Positions 43,250 to 51,574 of a DNA stretch of 64,000 nucleotides are shown piece after piece. The notes beneath the pieces were generated by a model. It searched no databases, was not told where the DNA came from, and saw only the letters and a program-made list of their open reading frames with translations. This DNA comes from Lentzea flava (GTDB taxonomy: Bacteria; Actinomycetota; Actinomycetes; Mycobacteriales; Pseudonocardiaceae), in assembly GCF_014648475.1 (NCBI RefSeq), contig NZ_BMRE01000037.1:1-64000 (forward strand), read 5' to 3'. Within the stretch, counting starts at the first letter, position 1, and every line of letters starts with the position of its first letter. Made by a program: the position numbers and the translations under genes.

Positions 43250-44343
43250 AGCCGGTCTGGAAGGTCGTCGGGTGGGTCAGCGGTGCGCTCGGTGCCGCCG
43301 TCGCCGGTGCTGCCGTGGCGCAGACCGCGAAGGTGTCGCACGAGCGCAAGAAGGCCACCGACAGCCTGGCCGACGAGCCGTTAGGCCAGCTGCGGCCCGA
43401 TCGCGAGTCGACGGTGGCCGCGGACGACGGCGTGCCGATCTCCGTCGAGGAGGTCGACCCCGCTGACGGTCTCGAGGCCGACATCACCGTCGTGCTGGTC
43501 CACGGGTTCGCGCTCGACCGCCGCTGCTGGCACTTCCAGCGCCGCGACCTGCAGGAACTGATCGACCCGCGGGTCCACCAGGTGCTCTACGACCAGCGCA
43601 GCCACGGCCGGTCAGGGCGGTCCGCGCCGGAGGCCAGCACCATCGAGCAGCTCGCGCACGACCTCGACGCGGTGATCCGCTCGGTCGTGCCGGACGGGCC
43701 GCTCGTGCTCGTGGGTCACTCCATGGGCGGCATGACGATCATGGCGCTGGCCGAGAAGCAGCCGGAGCTCTTCGCCGAACGGGTGCGCGGTGTCGCGTTG
43801 ATCGGCACGGCCGCCGGAGCGGTGGGTGGTGCGGGGCTGCCGAAGTCGGTGCTGTCGCGCTACAACCCCGTGACGCTCGGCATCGGCCGGCTCGCCGGTG
43901 CGCAGCCCGGCCTCGTCGAGTGGGTGCGCAAGGGCGCGAAAACCCTGACGTGGAGCGGAATCCGCGCGTTGGCGTTCGGTGACCGCAAGGTGGCACCGTC
44001 CCTTGTGGACCTGATGGAGCAGATGATCAACGGGACGACGGTGAAGGTGCTCACCGAGTTCCTGGAGACCCTCGGCACGCACGACCGTTACAAGGCGCTC
44101 GCCGGGCTGCGGCACTGCGAGGTGCTCATCGTGAGCGGCGACGCGGACAAGCTCACGCCCTTCTCGCACGCCGAGCGGATGGCCGAGGAGATGCCGCACG
44201 CCACGCTCGTCCGGGCCCCCGGTGCCGGGCACATGGTGATGATGGAGCAGGCTGACCTCGTCAACGACCACCTGGTCGCGCTCGTCGAACGCTGCGCGGC
44301 CGATCGCGGAGAGAGTCGGAAGAAGTGGTGGCGGCGAGCGTGA
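43246..44343 (+). CDS. Alpha/beta hydrolase with N-terminal membrane segment
   Basis: A 365-residue alpha/beta-fold hydrolase. An N-terminal hydrophobic stretch (VVGWVSGALGAAVAGAAVAQ) may be a membrane anchor or signal. The fold is shown by VVLVHGFALDRRCW, the nucleophile elbow GHSMGGMTIM, an acid in VSGDADKLTPF and the histidine in PGAGHMVMMEQ. The substrate is unknown. The GTG overlaps the alr stop (GTGA), and tsaE overlaps its own 3' end, so it is embedded in the alr-tsaE transcript. Confidence 0.87.
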   Translation: MKPVWKVVGWVSGALGAAVAGAAVAQTAKVSHERKKATDSLADEPLGQLRPDRESTVAADDGVPISVEEVDPADGLEADITVVLVHGFALDRRCWHFQRRDLQELIDPRVHQVLYDQRSHGRSGRSAPEASTIEQLAHDLDAVIRSVVPDGPLVLVGHSMGGMTIMALAEKQPELFAERVRGVALIGTAAGAVGGAGLPKSVLSRYNPVTLGIGRLAGAQPGLVEWVRKGAKTLTWSGIRALAFGDRKVAPSLVDLMEQMINGTTVKVLTEFLETLGTHDRYKALAGLRHCEVLIVSGDADKLTPFSHAERMAEEMPHATLVRAPGAGHMVMMEQADLVNDHLVALVERCAADRGESRKKWWRRA

Positions 44344-44801
44344 AGACCGTCGAACTGCCGTTGGTGGAGGACACCGAGGAGTTCGGCCGCAGGCTGGGTG
44401 AGGTCGTGCGGGCGGGTGACCTGCTGCTGCTCGCGGGACCGTTGGGCGCCGGCAAGACGGCGCTGGTGCGCGGACTGGCCCGCGGCCTCGGCGTGCAGGG
44501 CAGGGTGTCGTCGCCGACGTTCGTCATCGCCCGCGTCCACGAGCCCGCGGAGGGCGGCAGGGGCGTGCCGCTGGTGCACGTCGACGCGTACCGGCTCGGG
44601 GGTCACCTGGACGAGTTGGACGATCTTGATCTGGACACGGATCTGGTCGACGCCGTCGTGGCCGTCGAGTGGGGCGAGGGCATGGCGGAACGCCTGAGCG
44701 AAGATCATCTCCTCATTCGCCTGGAGCGCGGAATCGACGACATTCGCACAGCTCAGCTCATTCCGCACGGCGAGTGGACGGCTCGTACCCTGCCCGTGTG
44801 A
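44325..44801 (+). CDS. tsaE: tRNA t6A synthesis ATPase TsaE
   Basis: TsaE is the ATPase that supports TsaD/TsaB in forming N6-threonylcarbamoyladenosine at tRNA position 37. The P-loop GPLGAGKTALVRGLARG is near residue 40, followed by SSPTFVIA and HVDAYRLG motifs. The 158-residue length is typical. GTG 44325 overlaps the end of the hydrolase gene; in-frame GTG codons at 44328 and 44340 are alternatives. tsaB, rimI and tsaD lie 2 kb downstream beyond two inserted genes. Confidence 0.93.
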   Translation: MVAASVKTVELPLVEDTEEFGRRLGEVVRAGDLLLLAGPLGAGKTALVRGLARGLGVQGRVSSPTFVIARVHEPAEGGRGVPLVHVDAYRLGGHLDELDDLDLDTDLVDAVVAVEWGEGMAERLSEDHLLIRLERGIDDIRTAQLIPHGEWTARTLPV

Positions 44802-44864
44802 GGTTGTGTGCCGCATGGGGTGACGTCCATTAAGGACGGAGCGTGACCGGCCGATGAAGCTTGC

Positions 44865-45209
44865 ATGATCAAGAAGACGCTTCTCGCGACTGCTGTCATC
44901 GGTGGCGCCATGCTGGTCGCCGCGTCCCCTGCTCTCGCCGGTGACGAGGGCCGCGACGGCCACGGCATCAGCATCGCCGACAACCTGTGCGCCGCCCCGT
45001 GGCAGTGGAACGGACCGTTCTCGCTGCTGCACGAGGGCCACGCGCCCGGCTACGCCGCGTGCAACGACAACCACGCCGCCGGCGGCTCGGACATCAGCAT
45101 TGCCAACAACGCCTGTCTGCTGCCGTGGCAGTGGAACGGTCCGTTGGAGGTCTTCACGGTCGACCACGCGCCGTCCTACGTCGCGTGCAACGGCAACTCG
45201 GCCGGCTGA
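44865..45209 (+). CDS. Small secreted protein with two PWQWNGP repeats
   Basis: A 114-residue secreted protein I cannot assign. A clear Sec signal (KKTLLATAVIGGAMLVAASPALAG) precedes a mature part made of two ~40-residue repeats, each with the pattern ISIA-N-C--PWQWNGP followed by HAP-Y-ACN-N. Each repeat has two cysteines, which could form one disulfide. The arrangement recalls small surface proteins such as chaplins in size, but the sequence differs. It stands alone, ahead of a terminator shared with the convergent matB. Confidence 0.75.
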   Translation: MIKKTLLATAVIGGAMLVAASPALAGDEGRDGHGISIADNLCAAPWQWNGPFSLLHEGHAPGYAACNDNHAAGGSDISIANNACLLPWQWNGPLEVFTVDHAPSYVACNGNSAG

Positions 45210-45220
45210 CAGCCGGACGT

Positions 45221-45257
45221 GAGGGGATGGCCGGGCGAGCCCACCGGCCATCCCCTC
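45221..45257. terminator. Terminator between the repeat protein and matB
   Basis: Perfect 12-base arms (45221-45232 and 45246-45257) with a 13-base loop between convergent genes; it can serve both strands. Confidence 0.8.
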
Positions 45258-45267
45258 GACCGTCCTC

Positions 45268-46617
45268 TCAGGACAGTTCGCGCTTGAGCACCTTGCCCAT
45301 CTCGTTGCGCGGCAAAGCTTCCAGATAACGCACCACCCGCGGCCTCTTGTGCGGCGACAACAGCTTCGCCACGTGGTCGCTGAGGACCGACGGTTCCGGT
45401 GCTTCGCCCGCAGGCACCACCCAGGCCACGATCCGCTCGCCGAGGTCGTCGTCCGGCTCGCCCGTCACCGCCACCTCGGCCACCGCCGGGTGCTCCAGCA
45501 GGGCGTTCTCGATCTCGCCGGCGCCGATCTTGTAGCCACCGCTCTTGATGAGGTCGGTGGCCCGCCTCCCGACGATGCGGAGGTAGCCGTCGGGATCGCG
45601 CACCGCCATGTCTCCGGTCCTGAACCACCCGTCCCGGAACGCCTTCTCCGTCGCGTCCGGACGGTTCAGGTACTCCAGGAACAGGTTCGGCCCGCGCACC
45701 TCGATCTCGCCGATGGCACCGATGCCGACGTCCCGGCCCTGCTCGTCGACAACCTGCACGTCGACGCCGTCCACCGGCAGCCCGACCGCACCGGGCCTGC
45801 GGTCGCCGTCGAACCGCACGCTCACGTTCATCAGCGTCTCGCTCATGCCGTACCGCTCGACGATGCCCTGCCCGGTGGCCTTGGCGATCCGCTCGTGGTC
45901 GCTCGCCGGCAGCGCGGCCGAACCCGAGACCAGCAGGCGGGCGCGCCGGAACTGGTCGGCCAGCGCGGGGTCCTGCTCCACCGCCTCGGCGATGCGGTGG
46001 TACATCGTCGGCACGCCGAACATCATCGTGGCGCCGGTCGCGAGCTCCTGGCCGACGGCGGCAGGCGAGAACTTCACGTGCCGCACCGAACCGCCGAGTC
46101 GCAGCACGCCGAGGATGCCGATGCCCAGCCCGTGGACGTGGAACAGCGGCAGCCCGTGCACCAGCACGTCGTCGGCGGTCCACTGCCACGCGGCGGCGAG
46201 CGAGTCGATGTTCGAGGTCAGCGCCCGGCGCGGCAGCACCACGCCCTTGGGCGGACCGGTCGTGCCCGAGGTGTAGATGATCAGCGCGGGCGTCTCTGGG
46301 CCGGGATCCGGGAACTCGCCCGGCGTGCCGAAGACGATCGGTTCGTCGCGAAGTACCAGGTCAGGCTGGCTGTCGCCGAGGATGTGCTCGAGTTCGCGCT
46401 CGCCGATCTTGGGGTTGAGCGGCACGATCGCGACGCCTGCGAGGAGCCCGGCGACCACCGAGACGCAGGTTTCCAACGTGGACGTCGCCCAGACGGCGAC
46501 CCGCGTGTGGCCACGCAGCCGTTCGGCCAAAGTGCCCGCCGCTCGGTGCAGCTCGGCATAGGTCAGGGACTTCTCTCCGAAGCGCAGGGCCTCGCGGTCA
46601 CTCGGTGCAGCGAACAT
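45268..46617 (-). CDS. matB: Malonyl-CoA synthetase (MatB-type acyl-CoA ligase)
   Basis: A 449-residue AMP-forming ligase that resembles Streptomyces MatB, which makes malonyl- or methylmalonyl-CoA from the free diacid, ATP and CoA. Key motifs are IIYTSGTTGPPKGVVLPRRA, GLPLFHVHGLGIGILG, ERYGMSETLMN, GWFRTGDMAVRDPDGY and the catalytic lysine near the end in PRNEMGKVLKREL. The RLLVSGSAALP segment is also MatB-like. The product could feed polyketide or fatty acid synthesis. It is transcribed opposite to tsaB and has no operon partner visible. Confidence 0.85.
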   Translation of the reverse strand: MFAAPSDREALRFGEKSLTYAELHRAAGTLAERLRGHTRVAVWATSTLETCVSVVAGLLAGVAIVPLNPKIGERELEHILGDSQPDLVLRDEPIVFGTPGEFPDPGPETPALIIYTSGTTGPPKGVVLPRRALTSNIDSLAAAWQWTADDVLVHGLPLFHVHGLGIGILGVLRLGGSVRHVKFSPAAVGQELATGATMMFGVPTMYHRIAEAVEQDPALADQFRRARLLVSGSAALPASDHERIAKATGQGIVERYGMSETLMNVSVRFDGDRRPGAVGLPVDGVDVQVVDEQGRDVGIGAIGEIEVRGPNLFLEYLNRPDATEKAFRDGWFRTGDMAVRDPDGYLRIVGRRATDLIKSGGYKIGAGEIENALLEHPAVAEVAVTGEPDDDLGERIVAWVVPAGEAPEPSVLSDHVAKLLSPHKRPRVVRYLEALPRNEMGKVLKRELS

Positions 46618-46691
46618 GGATCAAGCCTGATAGAGGTGCCCGGAGGGCGCATCGGAAGTGTGGTCTGCCACACGTACTACTCTGGACAATC

Positions 46692-47372
46692 GTGCTAGTG
46701 CTCGCCGTCGACACGGCCACCCCCGCAGTCACCGCCGGTGTGGTCGAACTCGCGCCCGACTCCCCGCCGCGCCTGCTCGCGAAGCGGGTGACGCTCAACG
46801 CCAAGGCGCACGGCGAGCTGCTCACCCCGCACATCAGCGACTGCCTCGAAGAGGCCGGCAAGACGTACGCCGACCTCGACGCCATCGTTGTCGGCGCAGG
46901 TCCCGGCCCCTTCACCGGCCTGCGGGTCGGTCTGGCCACGGCCGCCGCGCTCGGTCAGGCGCTCAACCGCCCGGTCTACCCCGTCGCCACCACGGACGCG
47001 ATCGCCAAGGACGCCGCCAGCGGCCACCCGCTGCTCGTCGCGACCGACGCGCGGCGCAAGGAGGTCTACTGGGCCGCCTACGACGCCGCCGGCCGCCGCA
47101 CCGACGGCCCGCACGTCGAACGGCCGCAGGACCTGGCGGAGAAGCTGCCGAAGCTCGGCGTGCACCACGCCACCGGTGAGGGCGCGGAGATCTACCGGGA
47201 CGTTCTCGGACTCGAAACCCTGAGCGCGAAGCACCCGACGCCGGAGGGCCTGGTCGCTGCCGCGGCCGCCGAGGTCCTCGCCAAGGCCCGCCCCGCCGCG
47301 CTCACCCCGCTCTACCTGCGCAGGCCCGACGCGGTCGAACCCACCGGCCGCAAGCGGGTGACCAGGGCATGA
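46692..47372 (+). CDS. tsaB: tRNA t6A synthesis protein TsaB
   Basis: TsaB is an inactive ASKHA-fold paralogue of TsaD that scaffolds the t6A complex. The 226-residue protein shows the N-terminal LVLAVDTATPAVTAGV and the conserved VGAGPGPFTGLRVGLATA. GTG 46692 gives the family start; another GTG (46698) is two codons later. The rimI ATG overlaps its stop by four bases, and tsaD follows rimI, the standard actinobacterial tsaB-rimI-tsaD operon. Confidence 0.94.
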   Translation: MLVLAVDTATPAVTAGVVELAPDSPPRLLAKRVTLNAKAHGELLTPHISDCLEEAGKTYADLDAIVVGAGPGPFTGLRVGLATAAALGQALNRPVYPVATTDAIAKDAASGHPLLVATDARRKEVYWAAYDAAGRRTDGPHVERPQDLAEKLPKLGVHHATGEGAEIYRDVLGLETLSAKHPTPEGLVAAAAAEVLAKARPAALTPLYLRRPDAVEPTGRKRVTRA

Positions 47373-47827
47373 CCACCGGCACCGTCACGCTCGCGCCGCT
47401 GCGGCACGCCGACGTGCCCAGGTGCCACGAGATCGAGCTGGAGCTGTTCCCCGGCGACGACCCGTGGAGCGAGAACGCGTTCCACAGCGAGCTCGACAAC
47501 GGCAATTACTACGTCGGTGCGTACGCGGACGACGAGCTCATCGGGTACGCGGGCCTCGCCGCGAGCGAGTACGAGGCCAGCGTGCACACGATCGCCGTGG
47601 TCAAGCACTGGCAGGGCAGGGGCGTCGGCAAGATGCTCCTGAACGACCTCCTCGCCCGCGTGGACGAGCTCGGCGTCCCGGTGTACCTCGAGGTCCGCAC
47701 GGACAACGAGCCCGCGATCGCCCTGTACCTGGCGCACGGTTTCGAGCACCTCGGTGTGCGCCGCCGCTACTACCAGCCGTCGGGTGCCGACGCGTACACG
47801 ATGGGAAGGCCAGCGCAAAGTGTCTGA
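47369..47827 (+). CDS. rimI: Ribosomal protein S18-alanine N-acetyltransferase RimI
   Basis: RimI is a GNAT-fold enzyme that acetylates the N-terminus of ribosomal protein S18 using acetyl-CoA. The 152-residue protein contains the acetyl-CoA-binding loop QGRGVGKMLLNDLL, preceded by IAVVKHWQ, and the C-terminal HGFEHLGVRRRYYQPSG typical for RimI. Its start overlaps tsaB and its end overlaps tsaD by eight bases, so all three are coupled. Confidence 0.94.
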   Translation: MTTGTVTLAPLRHADVPRCHEIELELFPGDDPWSENAFHSELDNGNYYVGAYADDELIGYAGLAASEYEASVHTIAVVKHWQGRGVGKMLLNDLLARVDELGVPVYLEVRTDNEPAIALYLAHGFEHLGVRRRYYQPSGADAYTMGRPAQSV

Positions 47828-48875
47828 CAGGCTCATTCTCGGCATCGAGAGCTCGTGCGACGAGACGGGCGTCGGCATCGTCCGCCTCGGCCAGGACGGC
47901 TCGCTCGAACTGCTCGCCGACGAGGTCGCCTCGAGCGTCGAGGAGCACGCCCGCTTCGGCGGCGTCGTGCCGGAGGTCGCCTCCCGCGCCCACCTCGAGG
48001 CCATGGTCCCGACCATGCGCCGCGCCCTCGACGCGTCCGGGGTCGAGCTCTCCCAGATCCACTCCATCGCCGTCACCGCGGGGCCGGGCCTCGCCGGTGC
48101 GCTGCTGGTCGGCGTGTCCGCCGCGAAGGCCTACGCCGCCGCGCTCGGCAAGCCGCTCTACGGCGTGAACCACCTCGCGGGCCACGTCGCCGCGGACACG
48201 CTGCAGCACGGCGCGCTGCCGAACCGCTGCCTCGCGCTGCTGGTCTCCGGCGGCCACTCCCAGCTGCTGCTGGTCGAGGGCGGCCTGGCGAACTCGATCA
48301 CCGAGATCGGCTCGACGGTGGACGACGCCGCGGGTGAGGCGTACGACAAGGTCGCGAGGCTGCTCGACCTGCCCTACCCCGGTGGCCCGCCCATCGACAA
48401 GCTCGCCCAGCAGGGCAACGGGTGCGCGATCGCGTTCCCGCGCGGCCTCACCGGCCCGCGCGACGCGAAGTACGACTTCTCGTTCTCCGGCCTGAAGACC
48501 TCCGTCGCCCGCTGGGTCGAGCGCGCCGAACGCGCCGGCGAGGAGATCCCGCTGGCCGACGTCGCCGCGTCGTTCCAGGAGGCGGTCGCGGACGTGCTGA
48601 CCGCCAAGGCGATCCGCGCGGCGAAGGACCTCAAGGTCGACACGCTGGTCATCTCCGGCGGTGTCGCGGCGAACTCGCGCCTGAGCGGCCTGGCCGCCGA
48701 GCGCTGCGCCGAGGCCGGCATCGAACTGCGCGTGCCGCGGCCGCGGCTGTGCACCGACAACGGCGCGATGATCGCCGCTCTCGGCGCCCACCTGGTGGCG
48801 GCCGGTGCCAAGCCGTCCCCCATGGACCTGTCGACGACGCCCGGTCTGCCGGTCGGAACCGTGCAGATACTCTGA
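47820..48875 (+). CDS. tsaD: tRNA t6A synthesis enzyme TsaD
   Basis: TsaD transfers threonylcarbamoyl to A37 of tRNAs that read ANN codons. The 351-residue protein has ASKHA-fold motifs: LILGIESSCDETGVGIV at the start, metal ligands His118 and His122 in NHLAGHVAA, LVSGGHSQLLLVEG, and VISGGVAANSRLSG and CTDNGAMIA near the end. It starts at GTG 47820 inside the end of rimI. It closes the tsaB-rimI-tsaD operon; a 36-base gap leads to the glycosyltransferase cassette. Confidence 0.96.
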   Translation: MSDRLILGIESSCDETGVGIVRLGQDGSLELLADEVASSVEEHARFGGVVPEVASRAHLEAMVPTMRRALDASGVELSQIHSIAVTAGPGLAGALLVGVSAAKAYAAALGKPLYGVNHLAGHVAADTLQHGALPNRCLALLVSGGHSQLLLVEGGLANSITEIGSTVDDAAGEAYDKVARLLDLPYPGGPPIDKLAQQGNGCAIAFPRGLTGPRDAKYDFSFSGLKTSVARWVERAERAGEEIPLADVAASFQEAVADVLTAKAIRAAKDLKVDTLVISGGVAANSRLSGLAAERCAEAGIELRVPRPRLCTDNGAMIAALGAHLVAAGAKPSPMDLSTTPGLPVGTVQIL

Positions 48876-48911
48876 CCCCATTCCTGGGCGGCCCTGAAAC
48901 TGGAGTGAGCG

Positions 48912-49895
48912 GTGAGCGCTGAACCCATGCGCACGATCACGTACCTGTTCCCGATCTACAACGAGGCCGGGAACATCGATCTGCTGCACAAGACGGTTTC
49001 CGAGGTCGTGAAGCCGCTGGAGGACCGGTACCGGGTCAACTTCATCTACGTCAACGACGGCAGCCGCGACAACTCGCTCGCGCTGCTCAACGCCGTCGCG
49101 GACGCGGACGACCGGGTCACCGTCATCGACCTGTCGCGCAACTTCGGCCACCAGCTCGCCGTGACCGCGGGTCTCGACCTCGCGGACGCCGACGCCGTGG
49201 TGATCATGGACAGCGACCTGCAGGACCCGCCGGCGGTGAGCCTCGAGCTGATCGAGAAGTGGGAGCAGGGCTACGACGTCGTCTACGCCCAGCGCCGCTC
49301 GCGTCAGGACACGGCGTTCAAGAAGGCCACCGCGCGGGCGTTCTACTGGTTCCTGCGCAAGGTCGCCGAGATCGACATCCCGGAGAACACCGGCGACTTC
49401 CGCCTCATCGACCGCAAGGTCGTCGACGAGCTGCGCAAGTTCCGCGAGCACAACCGGTTCCTGCGCGGCCTGGTGAGCTTCATCGGCTTCCGCCAGACCG
49501 CCGTGCAGTTCGACCGCGACAAGCGCCACGCGGGCGTCACCGGCTACCCGCTGCGCAAGATGCTGCGGTTCGCCGCGGACGGCATCGTCGGATTCTCCGC
49601 CGCGCCGCTGAAGCTGATCTCCAAGGTCGGCTACTTCATCTCGTTCCTCGCGTTCCTCGGCATCTGCTACGTCGTGGGCGTGAAGCTGTTCCTGCCGGAC
49701 ACCGCCGTTCCCGGTTGGGCGTTCATCACCAGCGCCGTGTTCTTCCTCGGCGGCATCCAGCTGATCATGCTCGGCGTGCTCGGCAGCTACGTCGGCCGCA
49801 TCTACACCGAGGTGCAGGGCCGCCCGCTCTACAGCGTGGCGTCGGTGCGCACGGGGTCGGACGTGCCGAACGACGCCAGGGCCCTCGCGTCGTGA
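48912..49895 (+). CDS. GtrB-like family 2 glycosyltransferase
   Basis: A 327-residue membrane-bound GT2 enzyme of the DPM1/GtrB type, which moves a sugar from a nucleotide donor to polyprenyl phosphate. The GT-A domain has VLYPIYNE-like LFPIYNEAGN, the donor-site FIYVNDGSRDNS and metal-binding IMDSDLQDPP. Two C-terminal transmembrane helices (ISFLAFLGICYVVGVKLF and a second near AFITSAVFFLGGIQLIML) anchor it. GTG 48912 is followed by a plausible N-terminus. The next two genes, a GtrA-like protein and a GT-C enzyme, complete a glycosylation cassette. Confidence 0.88.
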   Translation: MSAEPMRTITYLFPIYNEAGNIDLLHKTVSEVVKPLEDRYRVNFIYVNDGSRDNSLALLNAVADADDRVTVIDLSRNFGHQLAVTAGLDLADADAVVIMDSDLQDPPAVSLELIEKWEQGYDVVYAQRRSRQDTAFKKATARAFYWFLRKVAEIDIPENTGDFRLIDRKVVDELRKFREHNRFLRGLVSFIGFRQTAVQFDRDKRHAGVTGYPLRKMLRFAADGIVGFSAAPLKLISKVGYFISFLAFLGICYVVGVKLFLPDTAVPGWAFITSAVFFLGGIQLIMLGVLGSYVGRIYTEVQGRPLYSVASVRTGSDVPNDARALAS

Positions 49896-50326
49896 AGAAG
49901 CTGCTGAGCGCCCAGCAGCTGCGCTTCGGCCTGGTCGGCGTGGGCAACACCCTCGTCGACCTGGTCGGCTACACGGTGCTGTTCGCGCTCGGCACGCCCC
50001 TCGTGATCGCGAACCTCATCTCGACCACGATGGGCATGGCGCTGAGCTTCACGCTCAACCGCAGCTTCACGTTCCGTGCCGCAGGCGGTGGCGTGGTTCG
50101 TCAGGTCGTGCTGTTCGTGCTGGTCACGGGCATCGGACTGTGGGCGATCCAGCCGCTGGTCATCGTGCTGACGCGCGACCTGTTCGCCGGCCTGCCCGAG
50201 ACGCTCGCCATCGCGGCGCCCAAGTTCGCGGGCATCTGCGTCGCACTCGTCTGGAACTACGTGCTCTACAGCCGGCTCGTGTTCCGCCCGGTCGAAGAGC
50301 TTGCAAAGGAACCCGTTCATGACTGA
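49892..50326 (+). CDS. GtrA-like membrane protein (putative lipid-sugar flippase)
   Basis: A 144-residue protein with four predicted membrane helices and the GtrA family signature (QLRFGLVGVGNTLVDLVGYT at the start; SFTLNRSFTF in the middle; KFAGICVALVWNYVLYSRLVF at the end). GtrA proteins are thought to flip polyprenyl-phosphate-linked sugars across the membrane. The GTG overlaps the end of the GtrB-like gene by four bases, and the GT-C gene start overlaps its own 3' end, so all three are coupled. Confidence 0.88.
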   Translation: MKKLLSAQQLRFGLVGVGNTLVDLVGYTVLFALGTPLVIANLISTTMGMALSFTLNRSFTFRAAGGGVVRQVVLFVLVTGIGLWAIQPLVIVLTRDLFAGLPETLAIAAPKFAGICVALVWNYVLYSRLVFRPVEELAKEPVHD

Positions 50327-51572
50327 CACCGCGATCCGCGAGCCGGAGGTCGCCGCCGAGGAGGCGCCGAGACCGGTTCCCCGGTGGAAGACCGCGCTGA
50401 CGGGCGACTTCGCGAAGGTCTTCCTGCTGGTGTTCGCCTGGCAGGTCTTCATGACCGTGCTCGGGCGCCTGATCGAACCGCTGATGCCGGTCTTCGAGGG
50501 CACGCCGCTGTCGTCGCGCACCGTCGACACGCTGCTCTCGCACACGCACCGCTGGGACGCCGAGAACTTCACCGGCATCGTCGAGGGCACGGCGTACCAG
50601 AACATTCCGACGTCACAGGCGTTCTACCCCGTCTTCCCGCTGTTCGTGTGGCTGGTGAAGACGGCGTTCCTCGGCACGATCGGCACGCTGGCCGCGGGCT
50701 TCATCGTCAACACGGTCGCCTTGTGGCTGGGCGCGGTGGCGCTGCTGAAGATCGCCCGCAACTTCCTCGCCGGCGAGCGCGGGCCGTGGATCGCCGTCAT
50801 GGTCATGCTGACCCTGCCGTCGGCGTACTTCCTGCACGCGTTCTACAGCGAGGCCGTCTTCATCGCGCTGGGCTTCTGGGCGTACCTCTTCGCGTTGCGC
50901 AGGCAGTGGGTCTTCATGGGCCTGTGCCTGATGCCGCTGACCGGTGTGCGCATCACGGCCGTGCTGTTCGTGGGCCTGTGCTTCCTGGAGTTCTGGCGCA
51001 GCAAGGACTGGAAGTTCCGCGGCCTGCTGTCGTGGCACCTGCTGTGGTTCCCGCTGAGCGCGGTGGGCTTCATCGGCTTCGCGATCTACCTGAAGATCCT
51101 GGTGAACGACCCGCTGGGCATGACGAAGGCCTACTCGAAGGCGCCGGCCTGGGCGTACCACCAGTTCAGCCCGAACATCCTCAACACGCTGTACGAGCAG
51201 ACCAAGATCGTCTTCAAGATCCTCACCGGCAGGTTCGAGCTCGCCGGTTGGTCGGTCGCGAACTACGTGGTGCCGTGGTTCGGCCTGATGCTGCTGATCG
51301 CGTGCTCGCTGTACCTGCTCGCGCTGCGGAGGGGAGACCTGGTCCCGGTCGGCCTCTACGGCCTCGCGTCGGTGGTGATGCTGACGCTGAACCAGAACCT
51401 GGTCTCCGTCCACCGCTACCTGCTGCCGTGCTTCGGCATCTACCTCGCGCTGGTGCTGCTCGGGCAGCGGGTTCCCGCGTTGAAGTCGGTGGTGTACGGG
51501 GTCATGTACGTCGGGCTGACCGTGCAGACCCTGTTCTACCTGCAGTTCGTCGCGGGTCTCTGGACCGGCTGA
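50319..51572 (+). CDS. PIG-V-like GT-C mannosyl/glycosyltransferase
   Basis: A 417-residue integral membrane protein with about nine to ten hydrophobic helices. Its early external loop has the GT-C/PIG-V pattern HTHRWDAENFTGIVEG followed by QAFYPVFPLFVWL, typical for enzymes that use polyprenyl-phosphate sugars as donors on the outer face. ATG 50319 is chosen because AAAGGA precedes it; the frame extends six codons upstream to a weak TTG. It probably uses the lipid-linked sugar made by GtrB and flipped by GtrA. The acceptor is unknown. Confidence 0.8.
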   Translation: MTDTAIREPEVAAEEAPRPVPRWKTALTGDFAKVFLLVFAWQVFMTVLGRLIEPLMPVFEGTPLSSRTVDTLLSHTHRWDAENFTGIVEGTAYQNIPTSQAFYPVFPLFVWLVKTAFLGTIGTLAAGFIVNTVALWLGAVALLKIARNFLAGERGPWIAVMVMLTLPSAYFLHAFYSEAVFIALGFWAYLFALRRQWVFMGLCLMPLTGVRITAVLFVGLCFLEFWRSKDWKFRGLLSWHLLWFPLSAVGFIGFAIYLKILVNDPLGMTKAYSKAPAWAYHQFSPNILNTLYEQTKIVFKILTGRFELAGWSVANYVVPWFGLMLLIACSLYLLALRRGDLVPVGLYGLASVVMLTLNQNLVSVHRYLLPCFGIYLALVLLGQRVPALKSVVYGVMYVGLTVQTLFYLQFVAGLWTG

Positions 51573-51574
51573 GG

